From Pedobacter sp. UBA4863 (GTDB lineage: Bacteria; Bacteroidota; Bacteroidia; Sphingobacteriales; Sphingobacteriaceae), in NCBI RefSeq assembly GCF_002399615.1, contig NZ_DHDZ01000033.1, forward strand, positions 257,334 to 285,232: DNA of 27,899 bases, in the 5' to 3' direction. Position numbers and translations under genes: made by a program. Positions 7,234-15,151 of this stretch are shown here, in pieces. Every line of letters starts with the position of its first letter. Within the stretch, counting starts at the first letter, position 1. The notes beneath the pieces were generated by a model that did not search any database, was not told where the DNA came from, and saw only the letters and a list, made by a program, of their open reading frames with translations.

Positions 7234-8322
7234 TCAATTTTTGTAATTATATCCGTACCACTTGTTAAGAAAATTTACAATAGCCCTCGAAAATCTTTCG
7301 GCAGACACCTCTACGATAGCTTTATTATTTCTAACGGTTATTCCAGGCGTTTCCGCTTGTATCGAAGATATGTTATCATCAAAACCTGTAACAATTCCTA
7401 AAACAGTTGTTCCGTATTTCCGAGTACAATAACCTCCATTAAAATAAGGCCTTCTTTTGGCCTGCCCCTTAGAATCAACCCCAAAAAGTTCTGCATTAGG
7501 CTCTAGTACACGGATATTCGTAGCAGGAACAGCAATCACTTTTTCAGACTCGAGCAATCCGCCAAAACTGTAAGGCCCCCTAATTATTTGTGAGAAAGGC
7601 ACCTGTGGATTGCGCTTTGCAATAGCCGCAATTGAAGACGAATCGGCCAATTTATCGAGATATGCATCGTTTTGCGAAATAGCAAAATTACTTAAACCAT
7701 AACCCAATTCGGTTTGATCTATAAATTTACTATTTAACGATGCACCCTTTACAGAAACAAAAGGTTGCTCAAGCTGGTACCGATGTGCGTGCCCATGCAA
7801 ATCTAAAAACAGGGCTCCTTTACCATTGCGCTGCGCTTCGGCAATATATCCTCTGGCGGCAGCTAATAAATTATGGTAGCTATCGTAAGTACTTCTGGCA
7901 TCTTGGTTTGTAAAGCGTTTTTCAACTTCGTTTGGAAAAATATTTGGATCTACTCTTTTTCTACCCACACTATTAATGATTATCCAAGCTCTCTTTTTTG
8001 TGGCCGCTTTAAAATTACTAGCAATTTCAAATGCTAAAGGCAAGGTGTTCACATCTCTCCCCGTAGTTCCCGTTTCCGGAATTTCCGGATTTCCGATCAG
8101 CGTTCCATCGTGCGGCACACCCAATAATAATGGCGCATCGCCATCACCTACTACCAGCTTAATATATTTTTTAAAACCAAACACAGTATCGCCAGGCTTA
8201 TAGGTTTTCCCTTCGTAAACAAATGGCTTTTCTACCGTTTTTTTATTAAATGACACGCCAACAAATAGGAACGCCGGTAACAAATACAGTGTATATTTTC
8301 TTTTAAATTTCATAAACAACAT
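7234..8322 (-). CDS. Exported N-formylglutamate amidohydrolase-like protein
   Basis: A 362-aa protein (359 aa if the second ATG at 8313 is used) that carries the motif pattern of the N-formylglutamate amidohydrolase (FGase) superfamily. The motifs are PHDG (70-73), RKRVDPN (121-127), YDSYH (146-150) and DLHGHAH (174-180); the His and Asp residues are candidates for zinc binding and catalysis. Classical FGases hydrolyse N-formyl-L-glutamate in histidine breakdown in the cytosol. This one differs: residues 4-25 form a basic-plus-hydrophobic signal peptide or anchor, it is longer than the roughly 250-300 aa usual for the family, and no hut genes lie nearby. A periplasmic amidase acting on another formyl- or acyl-amino acid or on peptide material is possible. 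The gene is monocistronic or shares a transcript only with the tiny ORF downstream. Substrate unknown. Confidence 0.75.
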   Translation of the reverse strand: MLFMKFKRKYTLYLLPAFLFVGVSFNKKTVEKPFVYEGKTYKPGDTVFGFKKYIKLVVGDGDAPLLLGVPHDGTLIGNPEIPETGTTGRDVNTLPLAFEIASNFKAATKKRAWIIINSVGRKRVDPNIFPNEVEKRFTNQDARSTYDSYHNLLAAARGYIAEAQRNGKGALFLDLHGHAHRYQLEQPFVSVKGASLNSKFIDQTELGYGLSNFAISQNDAYLDKLADSSSIAAIAKRNPQVPFSQIIRGPYSFGGLLESEKVIAVPATNIRVLEPNAELFGVDSKGQAKRRPYFNGGYCTRKYGTTVLGIVTGFDDNISSIQAETPGITVRNNKAIVEVSAERFSRAIVNFLNKWYGYNYKN

Positions 8323-8407
8323 TATAGATTATTTCATATTTAAAGCCAAGGTTAACAAGCTTCTTTATTACTAGTCTGTAATTTTATACCAAAGGTCTGT
8401 TAAAACT

Positions 8408-8620
8408 AGAAGCTATTTAAAAACAAATAAATACCCGTAGTGCATCATTATTATAAAAATTGATATATAATATGTTATGTTTTTTTTAATTATTCTCCCT
8501 GCCTCCCTTCCAATGTCATTGAGTTAAGCGTTGGCGGGGACGCCAAACGTTGCCCCACCTGCAGAGGGCGGAAGGGCGCCGTCCATACATATTTATTTGA
8601 CCAAAATTTAAACAGTTTCT
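8408..8620. repeat. Structured intergenic repeat, diverged copy B
   Basis: This is the second copy of the element at 44-136. It shares the 16-bp right end AAATTTAAACAGTTTC (8604-8619), a nearby TATTTATT-like stretch, and a GGGA-loop hairpin: GGCG-GGGA-CGCC at 8533-8544 against GGTG-GGGA-CACC in copy A. The third stem pair changes from T-A to C-G, a compensatory substitution. The hairpin stem extends outward by several more pairs (CGTT with AACG plus a bulged A). The left end AGAAGCTATTTAAA (8408-8421) pairs with 8607-8620 with one wobble and one mismatch. Extra G+C-rich sequence of about 40 nt (8545-8585) is present only in this copy. An open frame of 60 codons on the minus strand (8490-8672) runs through the repeat and the terminator and is probably not a gene. 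Confidence 0.5.
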
Positions 8621-8647
8621 TAAATTCATTTCCTGATAGCAACCTAC

Positions 8648-8673
8648 AAAAAGTGCCCGTAAAAACGGGCACT
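8648..8673 (-). terminator. Rho-independent terminator of gltBD
   Basis: A perfect 9-bp stem, AGTGCCCGT (8652-8660) / ACGGGCACT (8665-8673), with an AAAA loop on plus. On the minus strand it is followed by TTTTT. It begins 31 nt after the gltD stop codon. Confidence 0.88.
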
Positions 8674-8703
8674 CTACTCTTATTAAAGCATAAGACTAAA
8701 AAA

Positions 8704-10173
8704 TTATGCGTAAGCTACGGCATCTTTAGACGGTAGTTTACTAAAACCCATCAAGTGCTCATCTACTTTACGAGCAGTTTCCCTTCCTTCAGAAATAGCC
8801 CAAACCACTAAAGATTGACCTCTGCGCATATCGCCAGCGGCAAAAATCTTAGGAATATTGGTTTGGTACTGACCTTCAACAGCCTTTACGTTTCCTCTTT
8901 CATCCAACTCTACACCTAATTTTTCAATTAAGCCTTCTTTTTGAGGATGTAAGAAACCCATTGCTAAAAGCACCAATTCACAAGGATATTCTTTCTCTGT
9001 TCCTGGAACTTCTTTAAAGCCAAGCGGTCGTCCAGTTGCGGTATCAATATCCCATTCTACATCAATCACTTTCAAAGCTTTTAAATTACCTTGCTCATCT
9101 TTAATGTATTCTTTGGTATTTACCGACCAAGCACGTTGTGCGCCTTCTTCGTGAGAAGTAGTAATTTTCAACAACATTGGATAACTAGGCCAAGGCATGT
9201 GCACTGTACGCATTTGCGGTGGCATTGGCATGATCTCAAACTGAGTTACCGACTTTGCACCATGACGATTTGAAGTTCCGATACAATCTGAACCCGTATC
9301 TCCACCACCAATTACAATCACGTTCTTGCTTTTAGCGGTAATTTCTTCAGTTTCGATCTTACGACCACTTACACGCTTGTTTTGCTGCTTCAAGAAATCC
9401 ATGGCGAAATGAACTCCTTTTGCGTCTCTTCCTGGCAAGTTCAAATCACGAGGAATCGTAGAGCCCCCAGCTAATACAATCGCTTGAAAATCGCGTAAAA
9501 GTGTACTGATTTCAATATTCTCACCTACGTTAGCATTGTATTGAAAAGTAATGCCCTCTTCCTCCATCAATTTGATCCTTCTTTCTACCACATCTTTCTG
9601 TAGTTTAAAATCAGGAATACCATAACGAAGCAATCCACCAGCTACATCATCGCGTTCGTAAACTACTACTTCGTGACCAGCTTTGTTCAATTGTGCGGCA
9701 GCAGCTAATCCCGCAGGACCAGAGCCTACCACAGCAACCTTTTTACCTGTTCTAATTAATGGCTCATTGGCTTTAATATAACCTTTTTCGAATGCAATTT
9801 CAATGATATGCTTTTCAATTTCTTCAATTGAAACTGGAGATTTGTTGATACCTAACACGCAAGCGCTTTCGCAAGGTGCTGGACAAATCCTTCCAGTAAA
9901 CTCAGGAAAATTGTTGGTACTTAATAAAATCTCGGCCGCTTGCAACCATTTACCTTGATAAACTGCGTCGTTAAATTCTGGAATAACGTTACCCAACGGG
10001 CAACCCGATTGGCAAAAAGGCACGCCACAATCCATGCAACGACCAGATTGTCTGTTCAACTCCTCAGATGGCAATAGCGATACAAACTCATTGTAGTGAT
10101 TTAAACGCTCTTGAGGCGCTTGTTTTGAAGGCGAAACTCTCTCGTATTCAAAAAATCCTGTCACTTTTCCCAT
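8704..10173 (-). CDS. gltD: Glutamate synthase [NADPH] small (beta) subunit
   Basis: A 489-aa FAD/NADPH subunit of glutamate synthase. It takes electrons from NADPH and passes them through iron-sulfur clusters to the large subunit, which makes two glutamates from glutamine and 2-oxoglutarate in the cytosol. The N-terminal domain carries two cysteine groups for [4Fe-4S] clusters: C46, C49, C54, C58 and C97, C101, C105. The FAD-binding motif GSGPAG is at 150-155 and the NADPH-binding GGGDTGSDC at about 289-297. The late GDMRRGQSLVVWAI segment is the conserved FAD-contacting end of the family. Length is typical. The ATG lies 1 nt after the gltB stop, so the two subunits are almost certainly cotranslated, and the operon ends in a strong terminator. 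It could be confused with related dihydropyrimidine dehydrogenase-type subunits, but adjacency to gltB settles it. Confidence 0.97.
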   Translation of the reverse strand: MGKVTGFFEYERVSPSKQAPQERLNHYNEFVSLLPSEELNRQSGRCMDCGVPFCQSGCPLGNVIPEFNDAVYQGKWLQAAEILLSTNNFPEFTGRICPAPCESACVLGINKSPVSIEEIEKHIIEIAFEKGYIKANEPLIRTGKKVAVVGSGPAGLAAAAQLNKAGHEVVVYERDDVAGGLLRYGIPDFKLQKDVVERRIKLMEEEGITFQYNANVGENIEISTLLRDFQAIVLAGGSTIPRDLNLPGRDAKGVHFAMDFLKQQNKRVSGRKIETEEITAKSKNVIVIGGGDTGSDCIGTSNRHGAKSVTQFEIMPMPPQMRTVHMPWPSYPMLLKITTSHEEGAQRAWSVNTKEYIKDEQGNLKALKVIDVEWDIDTATGRPLGFKEVPGTEKEYPCELVLLAMGFLHPQKEGLIEKLGVELDERGNVKAVEGQYQTNIPKIFAAGDMRRGQSLVVWAISEGRETARKVDEHLMGFSKLPSKDAVAYA

Positions 10174-10174
10174 C

Positions 10175-13100
10175 TTAATTAACTTTTACTTGTTGACGTT
10201 GTAATAAAACTGCTTTGTACTCTTTAGGGAATACTTTCACGAAATGTTTAGCCTGATTTTCCCAATCGCTAAGGATAAATTCTGCTACCTTACTGCTAGT
10301 TAACCTCAAGTGGTTTTTCAATAACGTAGTGATTCTTTCCTCATCCTCTTGTTGTAACGGATCTAGATCCACCATTTCCAAGTTGCATTTGTTAGCGAAA
10401 GTTTTGCTGGTGTCGTAAATCCAAGCGATACCACCACTCATACCTGCGGCAAAGTTGCTTCCTGTATCTCCTAAAATTAACACCTCACCACCAGTCATGT
10501 ACTCACAACCGTGATCGCCCACTCCTTCCACTACTGCTGTAGCTCCAGAGTTACGTACTGCGAAACGTTCTCCTGCTTTACCACGAGCATACAACTCGCC
10601 AGAGGTTGCACCGTAAAGCGCTACGTTACCAATAATGATATTTTGTTCTGGCACGTAGTTGATATTTGAGAAAGGATAAACTACTACTTTAGCTCCAGAT
10701 AAACCCTTGCCTACGTAATCGTTACCTTCGCCTTCTAAAGTTAATGTTAAGCCTTTAGTAGCGAAAGCACCGAAACTTTGTCCGGCAGAACCGAAGCATT
10801 TAAAGTTGATGGTATCTGCTGGTAAACCTGCACTTTTGTGAACTTTAGAAATCTCATTAGATAACATGGTACCGATAGAACGATCTGTATTTTTCACATC
10901 GAAGTTGGCAAATACCGGCTCGTTATTTTTAATAGCCGGCTGCGCAGCAGCAATTAACTGATGATCCAATACTTTATCTAAACCGTGATCTTGCGCTTCT
11001 GTGTTGTATAAAGGTTGTCCGTTTGCAGGTTCTTTGTACAAGATTGGCGATAAATCTACATGCTTTAGTTTCCAATCTGCTTCTGCAAATTCTCTTACTT
11101 TCAACAAATCAGATTGACCTACCATTTCGTTCACAGTTCTGAAACCTAATTCAGCCATCAATTCGCGAACTTCTTGCGCTAAGAATTTGAACAAGTTTAC
11201 TACGTGATCGGCATCGCCAGTAAATAACTTTCTCAAGTTAGGATCTTGCGTAGCTACGCCAACTGGGCAAGTATTCAAATGACACTTACGCATCATGATA
11301 CAACCCGCAGTTACCAAAGCCGCAGTTGCTACACCCCATTCTTCAGCACCTAGTAAAGTAGCAATTACGATATCTTTGCCAGTTTTCAACTGACCATCAG
11401 TTTGTAGCACTACCCTACTTCTTAAACGGTTTTTAACCAAAGTTTGGTGCGCTTCTGCCAAACCAAGTTCCCAAGGCAAGCCAGCGTGTTGCACCGAAGT
11501 TAAAGGAGAAGCTCCTGTACCACCATCGTAACCTGAAACTAAAACTACATCGGCATGAGCTTTAGCCACACCAGCAGCAATAGTACCCACACCTGCTTTA
11601 GAAACCAACTTCACGTTAATTCTAGCCGCACGGTTGGCATTTTTCAAATCGTAAATCAGCTGTGCTAAATCTTCGATAGAATAGATATCGTGGTGTGGAG
11701 GTGGTGAAATTAAACCTACACCTGGCGTAGCATGACGAACTTTTGCGATCCAGTCATCCACTTTGTGACCAGGTAATTGACCACCTTCTCCAGGTTTTGC
11801 ACCTTGAGCCATTTTAATCTGTAACTCGTCGGCATTGGTTAAATAGTAACTGGTTACCCCAAAACGAGCCGAAGCAATTTGCTTGATCGACGAACGCATT
11901 GAATCGCCATTCTCTAAAGTTTGGTAACGGATTTCATCCTCACCGCCCTCGCCCGTGTTACTTTTACCGCCAATTCTATTCATCGCGATAGCTAAAGTAG
12001 AGTGTGCCTCGTGAGAAATTGATCCGAAAGACATGGCTCCTGTAGCAAATCTTTTGAAGATGTTTTCAATCGGTTCTACCTCATCAATACTAATAGAAGG
12101 ACGGGAATAATTGAATTCGAACAAACCTCTAATGGTGTAAGCCTGTGTGGTTTGCTCGTTTACTAACTTCGAGTATTTTTTAAACGTAGTAAAATCGTTT
12201 CTACGGGTCGCATTTTGCAATAAGTGAATAGTTTCTGGGTTGAATAAATGTTTCTCCCCACGTCTTCTCCATTTGTAAGTACCACCAGCCGTTAAAATAC
12301 GCTCTGTTTGGGTATGTTTACCGAAAATACGGTTGTGTTTAATTAATGCTTCTTGCGCAATTTCATCTAAACCTAAGCCACCAATACGAGAAACCGCACC
12401 TGTGAAATAAGTGGATACTACTTGTTGATTTAAACCTAAGATCTCGAAAATTTGCGCACCGTGGTAAGATTGTAAGGTAGAAATCCCCATTTTAGAGAAA
12501 ATCTTTAACAAGCCATCTTTTACAGATTTGATATAGTTGTAATTTAACTGATCTTGTGTTAAGTCACTCTCTTTTTGGAAAGTATTGATGGTTTCTAAAG
12601 CTAAATAAGGGTTTACGGCCGTAGCACCAAAACCAATTAAGGTAGCGAAATGGTGTACTTCCCAAACATCTCCAGCCTCTATAACAATACCTACCGCACC
12701 TCTGTAACCTTTTCTAATTAAGTGGTGATGTACTGAAGAAACTGCCAATAAAGAAGGAATTGCGGCGTGTGTAGAATCCAATGCTCTATCGCTCAAAATA
12801 ATCACCTGGAAACCGTCTTCCACAGCATCCACTGCGTAACGGCACAAACGATCTAAAGCCTTTTGCAATGATCCAGCTTTTCCATCGGCCCTAAAATACA
12901 TTTGTAGGGTTTTAGACTGGAACAAGCCTGTATCAATACTTCTTAGTTTTTCTAATTCTTGATTGGTTAATATTGGATGTTTGATCCCCACACAGTGACA
13001 TTGCATTGGGTTTTCTTCCAATAGATTACCATTGTTTCCCATAAAACCAGCCAAACTCATCACCACTCGCTCACGAATTGGATCGATTGGCGGGTTGGTT

Positions 13101-14683
13101 ACCTGGGCAAACAACTGTTTAAAATAAGAAGACAAGTGTTGAGGTTGCTTAGACAGCACCGCTAAAGGCGTGTCTGTACCCATCGAACCAATAGCTTCTT
13201 TACCTTCTATCGCCATTGGCTTAATCAACAGATCGATATCTTCTCTGGTATAGCCAAATACCTGTTGGTAATTGAAAATAGATTCTTCTGATAAATTGGT
13301 GAACATTACCCTTGGCTCAGGCAATTCTTCCAATTTAATTTGATATTGGTTAATCCAATCGGCATACGGACGACGACCGCAAACTTGTTGCTTAATCTCA
13401 TCATCGCTAATGATACGCCCCTGCTCCATGTCAACTACAAACATTTTTCCAGGAGTTAACCTACCTTTTTCGACCACAGTGCTTTGGTCAATCTCAACCG
13501 CTCCCGATTCAGATGCCATGATCACTCTATCATCACTGGTCAATGCGTAACGCGACGGACGTAAGCCATTTCTATCTAAAGTGGCCCCAATCAAATTACC
13601 ATCAGTAAAAGCAATTGCTGCTGGCCCATCCCAAGGCTCCATTAACGAAGCATGGAATTGATAGAAAGCACTTTTCATCGGATCCATATCCTTGTTTCCG
13701 TCCCATGCTTCTGGTATTAACATCATTAACACATGCGGCAACGAACGGCCAGCATGCAATAGTAATTCAACTACATTATCTAAACATCCCGAGTCTGACT
13801 GAGTTTCGTCGATCACCGGCAAAATCATATTCAACTCCTCCGGAGTAAAATAAGGTGATGCAAATGATTTCACACTAGAACGAAACCAGTTCAAATTACC
13901 TTGTAACGTATTGATTTCGCCATTATGGGCAATATGCCTAAATGGTTGCGCCAAACGCCAAGACGGGAAAGTGTTGGTTGCAAAACGAGAATGTACTAAA
14001 CCGAAGGCCGAAACCATGCGCTTATCGCTAAGCTCGGTGTAATAGGTACGTACTTGTAAAGAGGTAAGCTGTCCTTTGTACACAATGGTTCGCGACGAAA
14101 ACGACGCTATGTAAAAATCTTGCTTACTATCCTTTACAGAATTGTAAATAGTTTTGGTTACGTAAGTTTTAAGCACGAATAACTTACGTTCAAAATCGGC
14201 ACCAGCAGCAATGTGGTAAGGGCGAGATACGAAAACCTGCTCAATTTCAGGCTCCACAGAAAGGGCCATTTGGCCAATATCAGTAGTATCTACATGAACT
14301 TTGCGAAAGCCCAATACCTCAAAACCCAGCTTTTCTGCTGTGCGATAAATAATTTCACGACATTCTTCTCTAGCCCTAATTTCTTTAGGCATAAAGAGCA
14401 TACCTACGCCATAGTCGCCATATTGAGGCAAGCTAAATCCTGTACGTAAGCATTCGTCAAATAAAAATTCGTGGGGAACCTGTATCATGATACCGGCACC
14501 ATCTCCGGTATTAGGTTCGGCACCACATGCGCCACGGTGGTCCAAATTCTCCAAAATGGTTAGCGCATCTGTAATGTTTTGATGTGATTTTCGCCCTTTC
14601 ACATGGGCAACAAAGCCAATACCGCAGGCATCGTGCTCGAAACTACTGCGATACAGCCCTTGTTGTTCGTTTAAATTTTCCAT
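10175..14683 (-). CDS. gltB: Glutamate synthase large (alpha) subunit
   Basis: A 1502-aa glutamate synthase alpha subunit of the usual length. The N-terminal class II glutamine amidotransferase domain starts at Cys20 (in HDACGIGF) after a 19-residue propeptide; Cys20 is the catalytic nucleophile that releases ammonia from glutamine. The central domain and the FMN-binding synthase domain follow (about 800-1190, with GEGGEDEIRY, GAKPGEGGQLPG and GYDGGTGASPL). The [3Fe-4S] cysteines lie near residue 1130-1140 in GCIMMRKCHLNTCPVG. The C-terminal domain is the GXG-repeat beta-helix (about 1240-1480). Ammonia is channelled to the FMN site, where 2-oxoglutarate is converted to glutamate. It forms an operon with gltD (1-nt gap). 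A 7-bp inverted repeat lies just upstream of its ATG and may be regulatory. Confidence 0.98.
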   Translation of the reverse strand: MENLNEQQGLYRSSFEHDACGIGFVAHVKGRKSHQNITDALTILENLDHRGACGAEPNTGDGAGIMIQVPHEFLFDECLRTGFSLPQYGDYGVGMLFMPKEIRAREECREIIYRTAEKLGFEVLGFRKVHVDTTDIGQMALSVEPEIEQVFVSRPYHIAAGADFERKLFVLKTYVTKTIYNSVKDSKQDFYIASFSSRTIVYKGQLTSLQVRTYYTELSDKRMVSAFGLVHSRFATNTFPSWRLAQPFRHIAHNGEINTLQGNLNWFRSSVKSFASPYFTPEELNMILPVIDETQSDSGCLDNVVELLLHAGRSLPHVLMMLIPEAWDGNKDMDPMKSAFYQFHASLMEPWDGPAAIAFTDGNLIGATLDRNGLRPSRYALTSDDRVIMASESGAVEIDQSTVVEKGRLTPGKMFVVDMEQGRIISDDEIKQQVCGRRPYADWINQYQIKLEELPEPRVMFTNLSEESIFNYQQVFGYTREDIDLLIKPMAIEGKEAIGSMGTDTPLAVLSKQPQHLSSYFKQLFAQVTNPPIDPIRERVVMSLAGFMGNNGNLLEENPMQCHCVGIKHPILTNQELEKLRSIDTGLFQSKTLQMYFRADGKAGSLQKALDRLCRYAVDAVEDGFQVIILSDRALDSTHAAIPSLLAVSSVHHHLIRKGYRGAVGIVIEAGDVWEVHHFATLIGFGATAVNPYLALETINTFQKESDLTQDQLNYNYIKSVKDGLLKIFSKMGISTLQSYHGAQIFEILGLNQQVVSTYFTGAVSRIGGLGLDEIAQEALIKHNRIFGKHTQTERILTAGGTYKWRRRGEKHLFNPETIHLLQNATRRNDFTTFKKYSKLVNEQTTQAYTIRGLFEFNYSRPSISIDEVEPIENIFKRFATGAMSFGSISHEAHSTLAIAMNRIGGKSNTGEGGEDEIRYQTLENGDSMRSSIKQIASARFGVTSYYLTNADELQIKMAQGAKPGEGGQLPGHKVDDWIAKVRHATPGVGLISPPPHHDIYSIEDLAQLIYDLKNANRAARINVKLVSKAGVGTIAAGVAKAHADVVLVSGYDGGTGASPLTSVQHAGLPWELGLAEAHQTLVKNRLRSRVVLQTDGQLKTGKDIVIATLLGAEEWGVATAALVTAGCIMMRKCHLNTCPVGVATQDPNLRKLFTGDADHVVNLFKFLAQEVRELMAELGFRTVNEMVGQSDLLKVREFAEADWKLKHVDLSPILYKEPANGQPLYNTEAQDHGLDKVLDHQLIAAAQPAIKNNEPVFANFDVKNTDRSIGTMLSNEISKVHKSAGLPADTINFKCFGSAGQSFGAFATKGLTLTLEGEGNDYVGKGLSGAKVVVYPFSNINYVPEQNIIIGNVALYGATSGELYARGKAGERFAVRNSGATAVVEGVGDHGCEYMTGGEVLILGDTGSNFAAGMSGGIAWIYDTSKTFANKCNLEMVDLDPLQQEDEERITTLLKNHLRLTSSKVAEFILSDWENQAKHFVKVFPKEYKAVLLQRQQVKVN

Positions 14684-15151
14684 TTATTAGCTGGTTGTAG
14701 TTAGTGTGTAATTAACACTAAGATACATAAAAATATCAACGAATTACATTTTTTATAAAAAATTACCAATAAAACAATATAACTAGCAAAAAAACTACAA
14801 CAAATTGAAAATTTATTAAAAGAAAACGTTTGCAATTAAAATTTTATCAAATAGCAAAAACACAAAATTTTAATTAAAACATTTATGAGCTATTTCTTCT
14901 CATACAAAAGGTAAAACTAATTGGTATTAGCACCTATGCCTTGATAAATATTGAACCAGCATCATAACTTTTCAAACCAACAACACTTGTAAGCCCTAAA
15001 ACTCTACTGAATAAGCAAAAACATATTTTCCTTTATAAATTAACCTAGTTATTTCATCAGCCAAAACAGTAGGTTTCATAAAGTGGCTGTAACTAAGCTG
15101 TAAATGACTTATAAATTAGCTTAGATACATACACAACAAAATTTTAAATTG
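14684..15151. other. Divergent intergenic region between gltB and the beta-helix cargo gene
   Basis: About 470 nt, very AT-rich, with no credible gene on either strand (longest frames about ten codons). It should hold promoters for both divergent genes, but I find no exact TAnnTTTG/TTTG pair. The nearest for the plus gene is TAGGTTTC (15070-15077, one mismatch). A near-direct repeat is present: TTATAAATTAACCTAG near 15034 and TTATAAATTAGCTTAG near 15110. Confidence 0.5.
14701..14721 (-). promoter_or_regulatory. Inverted repeat in the gltB leader
   Basis: TTAGTGT (14701-14707) and ACACTAA (14715-14721) are a perfect 7-bp inverted repeat around GTAATTA, ending 17 nt before the gltB ATG. It could be an operator for a dimeric regulator or an mRNA hairpin near the ribosome-binding region. 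No regulator can be named from sequence. Confidence 0.35.

Noticed and set aside
8490..8672. 60-codon minus-strand open frame
   Set aside because: It runs through the repeat copy B and the gltBD terminator hairpin, has no ribosome-binding site or family resemblance, and its frame is explained by the G+C-rich repeat. It is better seen as repeat sequence.
13111..13124. AACTGTTTAAAATA, similar to the repeat end motif
   Set aside because: It lies inside the gltB coding sequence without the companion hairpin and is explained by the encoded residues.
15149..15151. TTG start for the beta-helix cargo gene
   Set aside because: ATG follows immediately at 15152 and begins the signal peptide; the TTG only adds one residue.
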